Below are positions 1 to 8,659 of a stretch of DNA of 64,000 nucleotides, piece by piece. Each line of letters opens with the position of its first letter. The first letter of the stretch is position 1. This DNA is from Lentibacillus siamensis (GTDB lineage: Bacteria > Bacillota > Bacilli > Bacillales > Amphibacillaceae), in contig NZ_BAAADS010000012.1 of assembly GCF_039522605.1 (NCBI RefSeq), positions 248,001 to 312,000 on the forward strand. Reading direction: 5' to 3'. The position numbers and the translations under genes are program-made. The notes beneath the pieces were generated by a model. The model saw only the letters and a program-made list of their open reading frames with translations. It had not been told where the DNA came from and did not search any database.

Positions 1-209
1 CATTTTTTGTTTCCGATGGTAAAAAATATGATCGTTTTGAAGAATTTCATCATCAGCAAACGTATTATGTTGATTTTTATAAAAAACTTTTAGATGAAGC
101 CGGTTTTGAAATTTCCGGTTTGTACGGGGACTTTTTAATAAACTCTGATTTTAATGAAGAACAGGTAGAACGAATTTTTATTATCGCTGAAAAACAGCCG
201 GAGAAATAA
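1..209 (+). CDS. yqeM: SAM-dependent methyltransferase, C-terminal end (YqeM-like), partial
   Basis: An open frame runs in from the left edge and stops at TAA 207-209, giving 68 C-terminal residues. They have the look of the last beta strands of a class I methyltransferase (YYVDFYKKLLDEAGFEISGL, then IFIIAEK), where the final sheet ends in a short lysine-rich tail. The catalytic and SAM-binding parts lie outside the window. The name rests mainly on position: in Bacillus subtilis yqeM lies just before the comE locus. comER, which in B. subtilis lies between yqeM and comEA on the opposite strand, is absent here. A terminator follows directly. Confidence 0.72.
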   Translation, partial: FFVSDGKKYDRFEEFHHQQTYYVDFYKKLLDEAGFEISGLYGDFLINSDFNEEQVERIFIIAEKQPEK

Positions 210-229
210 CAATTTCCGGTTGTTTTTTT
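194..229 (+). terminator. Intrinsic terminator after yqeM
   Basis: ACAGCCGGA (194-202) pairs with TCCGGTTGT (215-223) with one G-T pair, followed by seven T. The stem begins inside the yqeM stop region and separates this gene from comEA. Confidence 0.8.
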
Positions 230-311
230 AAAAAGAGGATTTTTCGGATTAGTGTCGAATAAGTAATTATTATCTTTTTCCCTCTATTTTCCCTGAAGGA
301 TGTGAAAAGCG

Positions 312-899
312 GTGCTCGACTTCCTCAAGAAAAATTCCCCCTTTATCGTAATCGGAGTCGTAATTGTTTTCATTTTTTTTATAAATAATGATAAAGTGAA
401 AGAAAATGATGCCCATTCCAATGAAGTTTCTCTGCAAACACAATCTGCTGATGAGATAAAGGAGAAAAGTGTGTCTTCCATGGCCGTTGTTGATGTCAAG
501 GGCTCTGTTGTGAATCCCGGCGTTTACGAAGTCAGTTTGGATTCACGGGTGAATGATGTTATTGCACTTGCGGGCGGTTTCACAAAACATGCAGATCAGA
601 CTATGGTAAATCTCGCACAAAAGGTGCAGGATGAAATGATTATCCTAATTCCAAAAACCGGAGATTCAACTGTACAAGCAAACCAAACCGGCGGCAGCGG
701 ATCAGAAAAAATAAGAATCAACTATGCCTCACAGGAGGAGATTGAAACATTGAATGGAATTGGTCCGTCGAAAGCACAGGCTATCATCCAGTATCGGGAA
801 GAATTTGGACTGTTTCAGTCAACGGAGGATCTGCTTGAAGTTCCTGGGATAGGCGAAATTACGCTTCAAAATTTAGAAGATAGCATCCAAATTCCATAA
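312..899 (+). CDS. comEA: Competence protein ComEA, membrane DNA receptor
   Basis: This 195-residue protein binds double-stranded DNA at the outer face of the membrane during natural transformation and hands it to the ComEC channel. Visible parts in order: a short N-terminus, one membrane anchor (about residues 11-25), a low-complexity linker, an SLBB domain (about 58-115, with VDVKGSVVNPGVYEV), and a helix-hairpin-helix DNA-binding domain (about 130-193, with LNGIGPSKAQAI and VPGIGEITLQNL). The start is GTG 312, with GAAGGATG nine bases upstream. Length and domain order match Bacillus ComEA. It heads the comEA-comEB-comEC cluster, and no separate promoter was pinned down. Confidence 0.95.
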   Translation: MLDFLKKNSPFIVIGVVIVFIFFINNDKVKENDAHSNEVSLQTQSADEIKEKSVSSMAVVDVKGSVVNPGVYEVSLDSRVNDVIALAGGFTKHADQTMVNLAQKVQDEMIILIPKTGDSTVQANQTGGSGSEKIRINYASQEEIETLNGIGPSKAQAIIQYREEFGLFQSTEDLLEVPGIGEITLQNLEDSIQIP

Positions 900-930
900 T
901 AAACAGAATTAATTAAAGGTGGGATACATA

Positions 931-1494
931 ATGGAAAGAATCTCCTGGAATCAATATTTTATGGCGCAAAGTCATTTGCTTGCATTAAGAAGCACCTGTA
1001 CACGACTTATGGTCGGAGCAACCATTGTCAGAGAGAAGCGAATCATTGCTGGTGGGTATAATGGCAGTGTTTCCGGAAGTGTTCATTGTATCGATGAAGG
1101 CTGTTATGTCATTGATGGCCATTGTGTTCGAACCGTGCATGCTGAAGCAAATGCATTGCTTCAATGTGCCAAGTTTGGTGTACCGACTGAGGGAGCCGAG
1201 ATTTATGTAACACATTTTCCCTGTCTGCAATGCTGCAAGCAAATTATCCAGGCAGGAATCAAGAGGATCTATTATGCAACCGATTATAAAAATCATCCTT
1301 ATGCCAGGGAATTATTTACTGATGCCGGCGTAGAAACTGAGAAGGTTGAACTGTCAGCGATTGCGCTTGACACCCAGTTTAAAGAAAAAGAACAATACAT
1401 CAACCATCTGTTGAATGAACTGCATAATCAAACGGATGACAATGAAACGTATGACGAGTTGAAAGCTGAAGCGAAATCACTATTTAATATATAG
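931..1494 (+). CDS. comEB: ComEB, dCMP deaminase family protein
   Basis: A 187-residue cytidine/deoxycytidylate deaminase-type protein. The zinc site is complete: HAE at residues 70-72 and PCLQC at 97-101. The family converts dCMP to dUMP. In Bacillus this gene lies in the comE operon, but its product is reported as dispensable for DNA uptake. The start is ATG 931 because AAGGTGGG lies eight bases upstream; an in-frame GTG at 919 falls within that ribosome binding site and is rejected. It sits between comEA and comEC and its stop almost touches the comEC start. Confidence 0.93.
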   Translation: MERISWNQYFMAQSHLLALRSTCTRLMVGATIVREKRIIAGGYNGSVSGSVHCIDEGCYVIDGHCVRTVHAEANALLQCAKFGVPTEGAEIYVTHFPCLQCCKQIIQAGIKRIYYATDYKNHPYARELFTDAGVETEKVELSAIALDTQFKEKEQYINHLLNELHNQTDDNETYDELKAEAKSLFNI

Positions 1495-1503
1495 GTGACC
1501 GGT

Positions 1504-3783
1504 GTGAAAGGGTATTGGCATTTTCCCGCACTGGCAGCAGTAAGCAGTTTCCTGGCGATTGTCATCCAAAGTGAAGTGATTGTCATATTTTTCTTCCTTT
1601 GGCTGGCAATCATGTTGTACGGAGGACGCATGCCGATAATCCCGGTTGTGTTGTCAATTATATCTTCTGTCTCTTTTTATTTTTGGATTCCGGATCTTGC
1701 TGAACTTACTGTAACTGAAAATAAGATGATTAATGAAACCATAGAGATAAGTGGCCGAATCTCAGGACCTGTTCATGAAACGGATCAAAAAGTTGATTTT
1801 ATATTCAATCAGTATAAGACAAATACGAAATACCAAGCCGTATATTTTAAAAATGGGAATAATGGAGACTTCGGCAATTTTAGATATGGTGCACAATGCA
1901 CAGTTTCCGGAACTCCGGAATTACCATCCACTGCCAGAAATCCCGGGCAATTTGACTACCGGAAATTTCTTCTCTCCAAAGGAATCACACACCAATTAAT
2001 AATCGCATCACTTACTGACGTGGAATGTGATGGAGCTTCCCTTTTTGACAACTTATATGAAATTCGCAGCAATTTGATTGAATATGTAACCACCAATGTA
2101 AGCCCTGCTACCGCAGCTTGGATGAACGCCCTGGTACTAGGTGAAGATTCACAACTTAATGAAGATACAATCGCATTATTTCAGCGTTGGAATTTGTCCC
2201 ACATTCTGGCCATTTCTGGCCTGCATATCGGATTGATTGTCGGTCTGGTATATTTTCTCCTTGTTAAGCTTTCCGTTTGCACGAAAGAGAAAGCACAATC
2301 CATTATTATTTGTTTTCTGCCGGTATATGCATTTCTTGCCGGGGGTGCACCATCCGTCTGGCGGGCAAGTATGATGGTTGTGCTGTTCCTCTTGTTTTCC
2401 AGAGTGGGATTAAAAATTAGTGTGACAGACGTATTAAGTATTGTTTTTCTTGCGTTGATTATTTTCAACAGATTTATTGTCTACAGTGTCGGTTTCCAGC
2501 TGTCCTTTCTTGTCACATTTGGTTTATTGCTTTCCAGTCGGTGGTTTTTGCAGTCAAAGTCGGGTCTTTGGACAGTATTGAAAATCAGTTTTGTTGCTCA
2601 AATGCTGATCCTTCCACTGCAAATTATATATTTTTCAAACTTCCATCCGTTGTCCATCCTGGTAAACCTTGTCGTTGTTCCGTATTTTTCCTTTATTGTG
2701 ATTCCGTTTTTGTTTGTGATGATGCTTTTGTCTCCATTAGCGATTTTCACCCCTATGATGGATCGTGTGTTTTCAAGTATTCATCCGATTGTTATCGGAT
2801 TAATTTCCAAAATAGATCAAGTTGCTTATTTTCCGTTTGTAATCGGTAGTTTTTCATTGTTTGCTTCTGCTGTGTATTATTTGGTGTATCAGGCATTTAT
2901 GCATAATTTGCAGGTCGCCAAACTGAAACACGCTTTTCGATACGGATGTTGTTTGACATTGCTGATCATTATCGTCGCCATCAGACCTTATTTTTCACCG
3001 GTTGGGAAAGTAACGATGCTGGATGTTGGGCAGGGAGATGCGATGGTAATTGAATTACCATATCGCAAAGGAGTTATTATAATTGATGCCGGAGCTAAAA
3101 TGTCTTTTGAGAACAAGCAGCCTACAGATGCCGTTTACCAGCAGATCATTAAGCCATTTTTATATGAAAAAGGAATCCGTAAAATTGATGCAGTATTTAT
3201 CAGTCATGCGGATACGGATCACATGGGCAGCATTCCATTTCTTATAAAGGAAATGAATGTCGAAAAGGTGATTGTCAGTAACTATTACGAATTTGATCGA
3301 ACAATGCTTAAACTGCTGGAGTCGTCTGACACACCAGTGATACGGGCTGGATTTGAAGAGGCTGTTACCGTAGGGCGGCAGTCATTTCAAGTGCTTTCAC
3401 CGGATTCAGATCGGGGAACAACGAATGAGAACTCGCTTGTGCTGTACAGCATCATTGGCGGGAAATCCTGGCTGTTCACTGGAGATATAGGCAACGAAAC
3501 CGAAAAGGACATCATTTCCAATTACCCCGATTTAACAGTTGATGTGCTGAAAGTGGCCCATCATGGCAGTGATTCATCGACTGATCCGGTTTATTTAAAT
3601 CAAATTCAGCCAACGGTTGCCATGATCTCAGCTGGAGTAAATAATTCATATGGACACCCGCATGATGAAGTGCTTACGGAATTAGAAAAAGTAAAATCGA
3701 TTATAATCAGAACCGATAAAAAAGGTGCGATTCAGTATATTTATGAGGATGACAATGGAACATTTATGACTTACTTGCCATAA
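1504..3783 (+). CDS. comEC: ComEC, DNA-uptake channel protein
   Basis: A 759-residue polytopic membrane protein that moves one DNA strand into the cytoplasm during transformation. The N-terminal part has a hydrophobic segment and an extracytoplasmic OB-like (DUF4131) region. The central competence domain has several membrane spans (about residues 205-480, with LAISGLHIGLIVGLVY). The C-terminal metallo-beta-lactamase-like domain carries HADTDH at about 568-573 and AHHGS further on, which fits a nuclease role. The start is taken as GTG 1504 with AGGTG upstream; GTG 1495, directly after the comEB stop, is the alternative. Translation is probably coupled to comEB. Confidence 0.95.
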   Translation: MKGYWHFPALAAVSSFLAIVIQSEVIVIFFFLWLAIMLYGGRMPIIPVVLSIISSVSFYFWIPDLAELTVTENKMINETIEISGRISGPVHETDQKVDFIFNQYKTNTKYQAVYFKNGNNGDFGNFRYGAQCTVSGTPELPSTARNPGQFDYRKFLLSKGITHQLIIASLTDVECDGASLFDNLYEIRSNLIEYVTTNVSPATAAWMNALVLGEDSQLNEDTIALFQRWNLSHILAISGLHIGLIVGLVYFLLVKLSVCTKEKAQSIIICFLPVYAFLAGGAPSVWRASMMVVLFLLFSRVGLKISVTDVLSIVFLALIIFNRFIVYSVGFQLSFLVTFGLLLSSRWFLQSKSGLWTVLKISFVAQMLILPLQIIYFSNFHPLSILVNLVVVPYFSFIVIPFLFVMMLLSPLAIFTPMMDRVFSSIHPIVIGLISKIDQVAYFPFVIGSFSLFASAVYYLVYQAFMHNLQVAKLKHAFRYGCCLTLLIIIVAIRPYFSPVGKVTMLDVGQGDAMVIELPYRKGVIIIDAGAKMSFENKQPTDAVYQQIIKPFLYEKGIRKIDAVFISHADTDHMGSIPFLIKEMNVEKVIVSNYYEFDRTMLKLLESSDTPVIRAGFEEAVTVGRQSFQVLSPDSDRGTTNENSLVLYSIIGGKSWLFTGDIGNETEKDIISNYPDLTVDVLKVAHHGSDSSTDPVYLNQIQPTVAMISAGVNNSYGHPHDEVLTELEKVKSIIIRTDKKGAIQYIYEDDNGTFMTYLP

Positions 3784-3823
3784 GCTGAAGCAGATGACGG
3801 TTACTTCATCATAAGAAATAATA

Positions 3824-3851
3824 AAAGAGACTGGAAATTATCCGTCTCTTT
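3824..3851. terminator. Terminator hairpin between comEC and yqzM
   Basis: AAAGAGAC (3824-3831) pairs perfectly with GTCTCTTT (3844-3851). The genes on either side converge, so it can serve both strands, although the T-runs are short. Confidence 0.6.
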
Positions 3852-3890
3852 GTGCTTCGGGCTTTATTTACATGGAAGCGCTACATTTTC

Positions 3891-4025
3891 TCAGGAACCT
3901 ACAACACTTATGGTTACACCAATTGCAAATATCAGGACAAAAAACACGAATGAGAATGTGAAGCCCTTAATTGAATCAACAACATCATTGTTTTTGGATT
4001 GTACATCTTTTTCAAATTCGTTCAT
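3891..4025 (-). CDS. yqzM: YqzM family small membrane protein
   Basis: A 44-residue protein on the minus strand. It starts MNEFEKDVQSKNNDVVDSIK and continues into one hydrophobic segment (about residues 21-42) ending VVGS. The charged N-terminus plus single span matches the YqzM family, which in Bacillus also lies between comEC and holA in the reverse direction. The start has an excellent AGGAGGGG about six bases upstream. The function is unknown. It is too short for many gene finders. Confidence 0.88.
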   Translation of the reverse strand: MNEFEKDVQSKNNDVVDSIKGFTFSFVFFVLIFAIGVTISVVGS

Positions 4026-4225
4026 ATTTACCCCTCCTATACAAATTTAAGTATAAATGAATTACATAAAAAAATCCACCGAAGATTTATACGCAATGAA
4101 TTCCCACCAATATTAGAAAGAGTTAACATCTATACTTTTCGGCTTGATGGTCAACCTATAAGTACATTCAAATATCGTTTGAAATGCAGTTCCTAGGGCT
4201 GGATTTTGAACGTTTAAATAGATCA

Positions 4226-4267
4226 TGGAGGGAAATTGCAGCTCCAATTTTCCTCCAGTTTTTTTAT
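4226..4267 (+). terminator. Intrinsic terminator before holA
   Basis: TGGAGGGAAATT (4226-4237) pairs with AATTTTCCTCCA (4246-4257) through one G-T pair, followed by G and seven T. The strong structure reads on the plus strand, where the nearest upstream plus-strand gene is comEC more than 400 bases away. The rest of 4026-4323 holds only AT-rich sequence and the palindrome at 4295. Confidence 0.75.
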
Positions 4268-4294
4268 GAATTGCTTGCTATCCATCTTTGAACG

Positions 4295-4319
4295 ATTTAC
4301 GATTAAATATATCGTAAAT
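4295..4319. repeat. 25-bp palindrome at the holA start
   Basis: ATTTACGAT (4295-4303) and ATCGTAAAT (4311-4319) are exact inverted repeats separated by seven AT bases. They end two bases before the GGGGTG ribosome binding site of holA. A TTGAAC at 4288-4293 could be a -35, which would place the palindrome on the promoter. It could be an operator or an mRNA hairpin; no known regulator site is recognised. Confidence 0.55.
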
Positions 4320-4332
4320 TGGGGTGAAATGC

Positions 4333-5355
4333 ATGACATATACTGAAGTTTTGCGGCAGACTAAAAAGAAGCAAATCGTACCAGCATACTTATTATACGG
4401 AACCGAATCCTACTTCATTCAAAATATACTTAAATCCATTACAAAAGCGGTTATCCCTGATGATAATAACGAAAATTTATCGGTATATGATTTGGAGGAG
4501 ACCCCTGTACAGGAGGTGGTTACAGATGCTGAAACGTTTCCGTTCTTCGGTGAAAAGAAACTGATTATTGCACATAATCCATCGTTTTTGAAAGCGAAAC
4601 CGGACAAACTTCCTTTTGAGCATGATCTGGACAGGCTAGCGCAATATTTGGAACAGCCGGTTGATTTTTCTGTGGTTGTGTTCATCGCACCATATGAAAA
4701 AATTGATACACGGAAAAAAATCAGCAAGGCCTTTAAAAAAAATGGAACCGTAGCAGAGTGTATGCCTGTAAAGGATTATGAAATTGGAAAATGGATTGAG
4801 GACCTTGTTAAAAGCATGAACATCACCATTGATAAGAAGGTATTTGAGATATTGGAAACTGAGTTATCCAGTGACTTGCATTTGCTGCAAAATGAAGTAA
4901 CCAAACTCGCCTTGTATGCAGGAGATGGCGGACATGTAACTGCAGAATCGGCAGAAAATCTGATATCCCAATCCACCAACAATTCGTCATTGCGACTGGT
5001 CGATGCAGTAATCGAAGCAAATTTGCACAAAGCAATTTTCATATATAAAGGTCTGGAAAAAATGAATGAAGAGCCTATTGCAATGATTGCGTTATTAGCA
5101 TTTCAGTTCCGCACGATTCTTCGGGTTAAACTTCTTAAACAAAAAGGATACAGTCAATTCCAGATGCAAAAACAGCTTTCCGTTCATCCATATGTTGTTA
5201 AAATTGCCATGAACCGGGAACGCCAATTTTCAGTCAGGCGACTTGAGGAAATTATGGATAAGTTAACAGAAGCGGATGCGTCCATCAAACGGGGGCAAAT
5301 GGAGAAAGAACTTGCTTTCGAATTGTTGCTGTATGAAATTATTCAACCAGCGTAA
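4333..5355 (+). CDS. holA: DNA polymerase III delta subunit
   Basis: A 340-residue clamp-loader subunit (HolA/YqeN family). It binds the beta sliding clamp and opens it for loading onto primed DNA. The N-terminal AAA-like fold is recognisable from YLLYGTESYFIQNIL (about residues 18-32), where delta lacks a working Walker motif as expected. The C-terminal collar domain contains LLAFQFRTILRVKLLK. Length fits the family. ATG 4333 is chosen over an in-frame GTG at 4324 because the latter lies inside the GGGGTG ribosome binding site. The gene has its own upstream region and is followed by a terminator shared with rpsT. Confidence 0.93.
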   Translation: MTYTEVLRQTKKKQIVPAYLLYGTESYFIQNILKSITKAVIPDDNNENLSVYDLEETPVQEVVTDAETFPFFGEKKLIIAHNPSFLKAKPDKLPFEHDLDRLAQYLEQPVDFSVVVFIAPYEKIDTRKKISKAFKKNGTVAECMPVKDYEIGKWIEDLVKSMNITIDKKVFEILETELSSDLHLLQNEVTKLALYAGDGGHVTAESAENLISQSTNNSSLRLVDAVIEANLHKAIFIYKGLEKMNEEPIAMIALLAFQFRTILRVKLLKQKGYSQFQMQKQLSVHPYVVKIAMNRERQFSVRRLEEIMDKLTEADASIKRGQMEKELAFELLLYEIIQPA

Positions 5356-5415
5356 TAATTTTTTGGTTGTCGGTAAGTGGAAGATACAGTGGCTGAGGGT
5401 CTAACAAAGACGAGA

Positions 5416-5459
5416 AAACATAAAAAACGATCCTGTACAAGGGATCGTTTTTTATGTTT
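5416..5459. terminator. Bidirectional terminator between holA and rpsT
   Basis: AAACATAAAAAACGATCC pairs with GGATCGTTTTTTATGTTT around a ten-base loop. T-runs are present on both strands, so it ends both convergent genes. Confidence 0.9.
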
Positions 5460-5460
5460 A

Positions 5461-5727
5461 TTATGCACCAAGCTGGTTAACCTTTTTAGTCAATCTTGAT
5501 TTTTGGCGGTTTCCATTATTTTTATGGACGACACCCTTTTGGATTGCTTTATCAATTTTCTTAACTGCCAGGTTCAATGCAGGTTTTGCATTTTCCGCAT
5601 CTTTTGCCTCAATTAATTTCTCGACACGTTTGATTTGGGTACGCATATCCGATTTGAACTGCAAATTTTGGTCATGTTTCGTTCTATTCGTATCTACGCG
5701 TTTTATTGCTGATTTAATATTAGCCAT
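5461..5727 (-). CDS. rpsT: 30S ribosomal protein S20
   Basis: An 88-residue, lysine- and arginine-rich protein (MANIKSAIKRVDTNRTKHDQ at the start) that binds 16S rRNA in the body of the small subunit. The three-helix S20 pattern and the length fit. The start has AGGAGGTG seven bases upstream on the minus strand. It is transcribed alone and converges on holA, the arrangement usual in Bacillus. Confidence 0.97.
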   Translation of the reverse strand: MANIKSAIKRVDTNRTKHDQNLQFKSDMRTQIKRVEKLIEAKDAENAKPALNLAVKKIDKAIQKGVVHKNNGNRQKSRLTKKVNQLGA

Positions 5728-5895
5728 TGTTTCACCTCCTAAAACAACAACGTTTCATTATTTATGAACAAATGACATTTTACCAAAGGAAGACAACCTT
5801 TTCAATAGCTGCATTACAACATCGCTGTATGTTTTCATGCTTAATGGTTAAGTCTATTTCATAGAGGAAATTAATCCTGGTGAGAAGGAGTCTTT

Positions 5896-6993
5896 ATGAT
5901 GAGTAATGAAGAATATCAGGTAAGAACAGATTTGGCTGTCGAAGCGAAGGATATGTATGTGGAAAAAGAAGAAAATAAACAACAACAGGAAATAAACGGA
6001 GTTACGGTAAAAGAACGCGAAGAAAGCAACATCCGCATATCAAATGTTGAGGTGGATGACGAAGGGTCAAAGCTTATCGGTAAGAAGCCCGGAACGTATA
6101 TTACCATCTATGCGGACGGTGTAAAACGACAGGATACAAAACGACAGGAAGCTGCTGCAAAAATATTCGCAGAGGAACTGAAAAAACTTATTGACGAGGA
6201 AGGTTTACCGGCAAATGCAAATGGATTGATTGTGGGTCTGGGAAACTGGAATGTTACCCCAGATGCACTCGGACCAATGAGTGTGGAAAAAGTTCTTGTA
6301 ACCAGTCATTTATTCCAAATGGATCATGAATCGGTGTCTGATGGGTATCGACCTGTTGCAGCAGTTACTCCAGGGGTAATGGGAGTAACGGGGATGGAAA
6401 CAAGTGATATCATTTTCGGGATTGTAGAAAAATTCAATCCGGATTTTGTGATTGCTATTGATGCGCTGGCGTCCAGGTCGATTGAACGGGTTAATGAGAC
6501 AATTCAGATTGCCAATTCAGGTATTCATCCGGGATCGGGTGTTGGCAATAAACGAAAGGAACTGAGCAAAGAAACATTGGGCATACCAGTATTTTCCATA
6601 GGGGTCCCGACCGTAGTGGATGCTGTGACCATTACCAGTGACACGATTGATTATCTCTTAAAACATTTTGGACGCGAATGGCGGGAAAAAGACAACCCGT
6701 CCAAGTCACTTACCCCCGCTAGCATGACATTTGGTGATAAAAAATTTACGGAAGATGATTTACCTGATGACGAACAGCGAAAAACTGTTTTGGGTATCGT
6801 TGGTGGGCTATCAGAAGATGATAAACGAGCATTGATTAAAGAAGTGCTCACACCTATCGGCCACAATCTGATGGTTACACCCAAGGAAGTAGATGGATTC
6901 ATGAAGGATATGGCTACACTGCTTGCCACCGGTTTAAATGCTGCCATGCATGAAAAAGTTACTGTTGAAAATTTTGCGTCGTACACGAGGTAG
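5896..6993 (+). CDS. gpr: Germination protease Gpr
   Basis: A 365-residue aspartic-type endopeptidase (family A25). It starts degradation of small acid-soluble spore proteins when spores germinate. It is made in the forespore as an inactive zymogen; the N-terminal VRTDLAVEAKDMY is the conserved propeptide/self-cleavage region (residues 9-21). Conserved blocks include LIVGLGNWNVTPDALGP (about 114-130), VIAIDALASRS and GVPTVVDA. ATG 5896 has AAGGAG upstream, and ATG 5899 is equally possible. A forespore (sigma-G) promoter is expected but could not be placed with confidence. A terminator overlaps the stop. Confidence 0.96.
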   Translation: MMSNEEYQVRTDLAVEAKDMYVEKEENKQQQEINGVTVKEREESNIRISNVEVDDEGSKLIGKKPGTYITIYADGVKRQDTKRQEAAAKIFAEELKKLIDEEGLPANANGLIVGLGNWNVTPDALGPMSVEKVLVTSHLFQMDHESVSDGYRPVAAVTPGVMGVTGMETSDIIFGIVEKFNPDFVIAIDALASRSIERVNETIQIANSGIHPGSGVGNKRKELSKETLGIPVFSIGVPTVVDAVTITSDTIDYLLKHFGREWREKDNPSKSLTPASMTFGDKKFTEDDLPDDEQRKTVLGIVGGLSEDDKRALIKEVLTPIGHNLMVTPKEVDGFMKDMATLLATGLNAAMHEKVTVENFASYTR

Positions 6994-7015
6994 GTTTTTC
7001 CCTGCCTCGTTTCTC
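6984..7015 (+). terminator. Terminator overlapping the gpr stop
   Basis: ACGAGGTAGG (6984-6993) pairs with CCTGCCTCGT (7001-7010) and is followed by a T-rich run. The stem includes the gpr TAG stop. Confidence 0.75.
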
Positions 7016-7111
7016 TATTAATTCTGTTAATTCATCAGAATGTGTTCTAGTTTCTGAAGATATTTCATAGATTTTACTATGAAAGAGTTCTTCAGAAGGA
7101 GTGGAACTAAG

Positions 7112-8290
7112 ATGTCAGGAAACAGACCGGATCATAAAAACCGGAGAGGGTTTAAGCAGTTATATAAAAGAAGTGGCGTTTATGTGATTTCATTTCTTAT
7201 TTTATTCGTTGTTATTGGCCTGCTGACAACAGTTGCCCCGGCATATCGTATTTCATCGGAAACAATATCCGATTGGACGAGTGAGATTGAAAGCACAACG
7301 TTTTTATATTTGCTGGGAATGGAGAACCGGGCGTTCAGGGAGGCGTATCCGAGTGACAAACCATTACCTGACTTGCCGGACACTTTTTTCCAAATGGCAA
7401 CTAGTATAAAGCCGAACGATCCTAGAAGTCTGCTTGGTAAGGAAATTCCAGGCATGACGAACTTTGCATATGAAATAATTGTGGCAGGTGAAGGGACAAA
7501 TTATACGAATCTGCCAATCGAATCGTCACCGCCAGTTGATGAAGCGCTGGAAGACAGAAAAGCGGTTGTAAGCGAATCGGAAAAGAACAAAGGTTCAAAA
7601 GACGATAATAAAAAAGATGAACAGCATTCTACCGGTAATAGGGAAGTTGTTTTTCTTTACAATACACATAATACCGAATCCTTTTTACCGCACTTGCCCG
7701 GAGTCAAGGACAAGGATTTAGCCCATCATAAAAAAGTAAATGTTACAAAAATCAGTGATTATTTAGCCAAAAAACTAGAGCAGAATGGTATTGGTACAAC
7801 GGTTGCTGATGAAAATATAATGGGTATTTTAAATGAAAAGGGCTGGGAATACTGGCAGGCATATGATGCATCACGAAACGTGGTGAAAAAGGCTTTTTCC
7901 CAAAATAATGACTTGCAATACGTTATCGATATACATCGTGACGGTCAGTCAAGGGACATAACAACAACAGAAATAGATGGAAAGACTTACGCCCGCGTTA
8001 TGTTCGTTGTTGGCGGGGAATTTGAAGATTACAAACAAAATCTTAAATTGGCGGATAAACTGCATAAGCTTATTGAAAAAAAATACCCTGGTTTGAGCAG
8101 AGGATATATCGTTAAAAAAGGTGAAGGCAGCAATGGAGTATACAACCAGGATTTATCAGGAAACGCACTCCTGATTGAATTTGGCGGAGTTCATAATACG
8201 ATGGAGGAATTACACCGTACTGCAGATGCGGTAGCAGATATTTTTAGTGACTATTATTGGGATGCTGAAAAAGTCAGTAACCCGAAATAA
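7112..8290 (+). CDS. spoIIP: Stage II sporulation protein P
   Basis: A 392-residue membrane-anchored peptidoglycan amidase/endopeptidase. With SpoIID and SpoIIM it thins the septal wall so that the mother cell can engulf the forespore. It has a basic N-terminus, one membrane span (about residues 29-50), a variable linker and the C-terminal amidase domain. Likely metal or catalytic residues are H186 (in YNTHNTE), H275 (in IDIHRDG) and E356 (in LIEFGGVHNT). Start ATG 7112 is chosen because AGAAGGAG precedes it; an in-frame ATG at 7079 has no ribosome site. It follows gpr, as in Bacillus. Confidence 0.94.
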   Translation: MSGNRPDHKNRRGFKQLYKRSGVYVISFLILFVVIGLLTTVAPAYRISSETISDWTSEIESTTFLYLLGMENRAFREAYPSDKPLPDLPDTFFQMATSIKPNDPRSLLGKEIPGMTNFAYEIIVAGEGTNYTNLPIESSPPVDEALEDRKAVVSESEKNKGSKDDNKKDEQHSTGNREVVFLYNTHNTESFLPHLPGVKDKDLAHHKKVNVTKISDYLAKKLEQNGIGTTVADENIMGILNEKGWEYWQAYDASRNVVKKAFSQNNDLQYVIDIHRDGQSRDITTTEIDGKTYARVMFVVGGEFEDYKQNLKLADKLHKLIEKKYPGLSRGYIVKKGEGSNGVYNQDLSGNALLIEFGGVHNTMEELHRTADAVADIFSDYYWDAEKVSNPK

Positions 8291-8311
8291 CTGGTGAAGG
8301 AGGTTGTCAAC

Positions 8312-8611
8312 ATGCGTTCGATTTTGGTTCTATTGTTATTGGTTGTTTTCTTTTTGACGGGATTAGTGCTTGGCATGGATCGCGGCGGTGAAACCGATAT
8401 GCGGCAGGAGGACACAGTAAAACAGAAACAATTAAAGGATGTACAGGTTGTAAAAGTCAATCAACGGACAACAGATGAAAAAGTATTGAAAGCAGAACAA
8501 CCTCCCAATTTAACGCAAAAAATAGCCAGCTTCCTGGAAAGTACGGTAAAAGGATTCTATAACATTGTAGTTGACGTAATTTACGGATTTATTCACGTTT
8601 TATTTGACTAG
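8312..8611 (+). CDS. yqxA: YqxA family membrane protein (DUF3679)
   Basis: A 99-residue protein with an N-terminal hydrophobic segment (about residues 2-18, ending LVLGMDRGG), a charged middle and an amphipathic or hydrophobic C-terminus (FYNIVVDVIYGFIHVLF). The family is conserved in spore formers downstream of spoIIP and has no established role. ATG 8312 has AAGGAGG eight bases upstream; the in-frame GTG at 8294 sits just before that site and is not used. It is probably co-transcribed with spoIIP, 21 bases away. Confidence 0.82.
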   Translation: MRSILVLLLLVVFFLTGLVLGMDRGGETDMRQEDTVKQKQLKDVQVVKVNQRTTDEKVLKAEQPPNLTQKIASFLESTVKGFYNIVVDVIYGFIHVLFD

Positions 8612-8659
8612 GATTAATGAAAGTTCTCAAAAAAATTTTGCTGCCTGTTAACCACGTAT

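Noticed and set aside
3999..4196. 65-codon plus-strand frame opposite the start of yqzM
   Set aside because: No ribosome site and no family resemblance; the strand with the AGGAGGGG site encodes YqzM.
5800..5895. Possible sigma-G promoter of gpr
   Set aside because: TGCATT and CATGCTTA can be found, but the spacing (20 bases) and match are too poor to claim.
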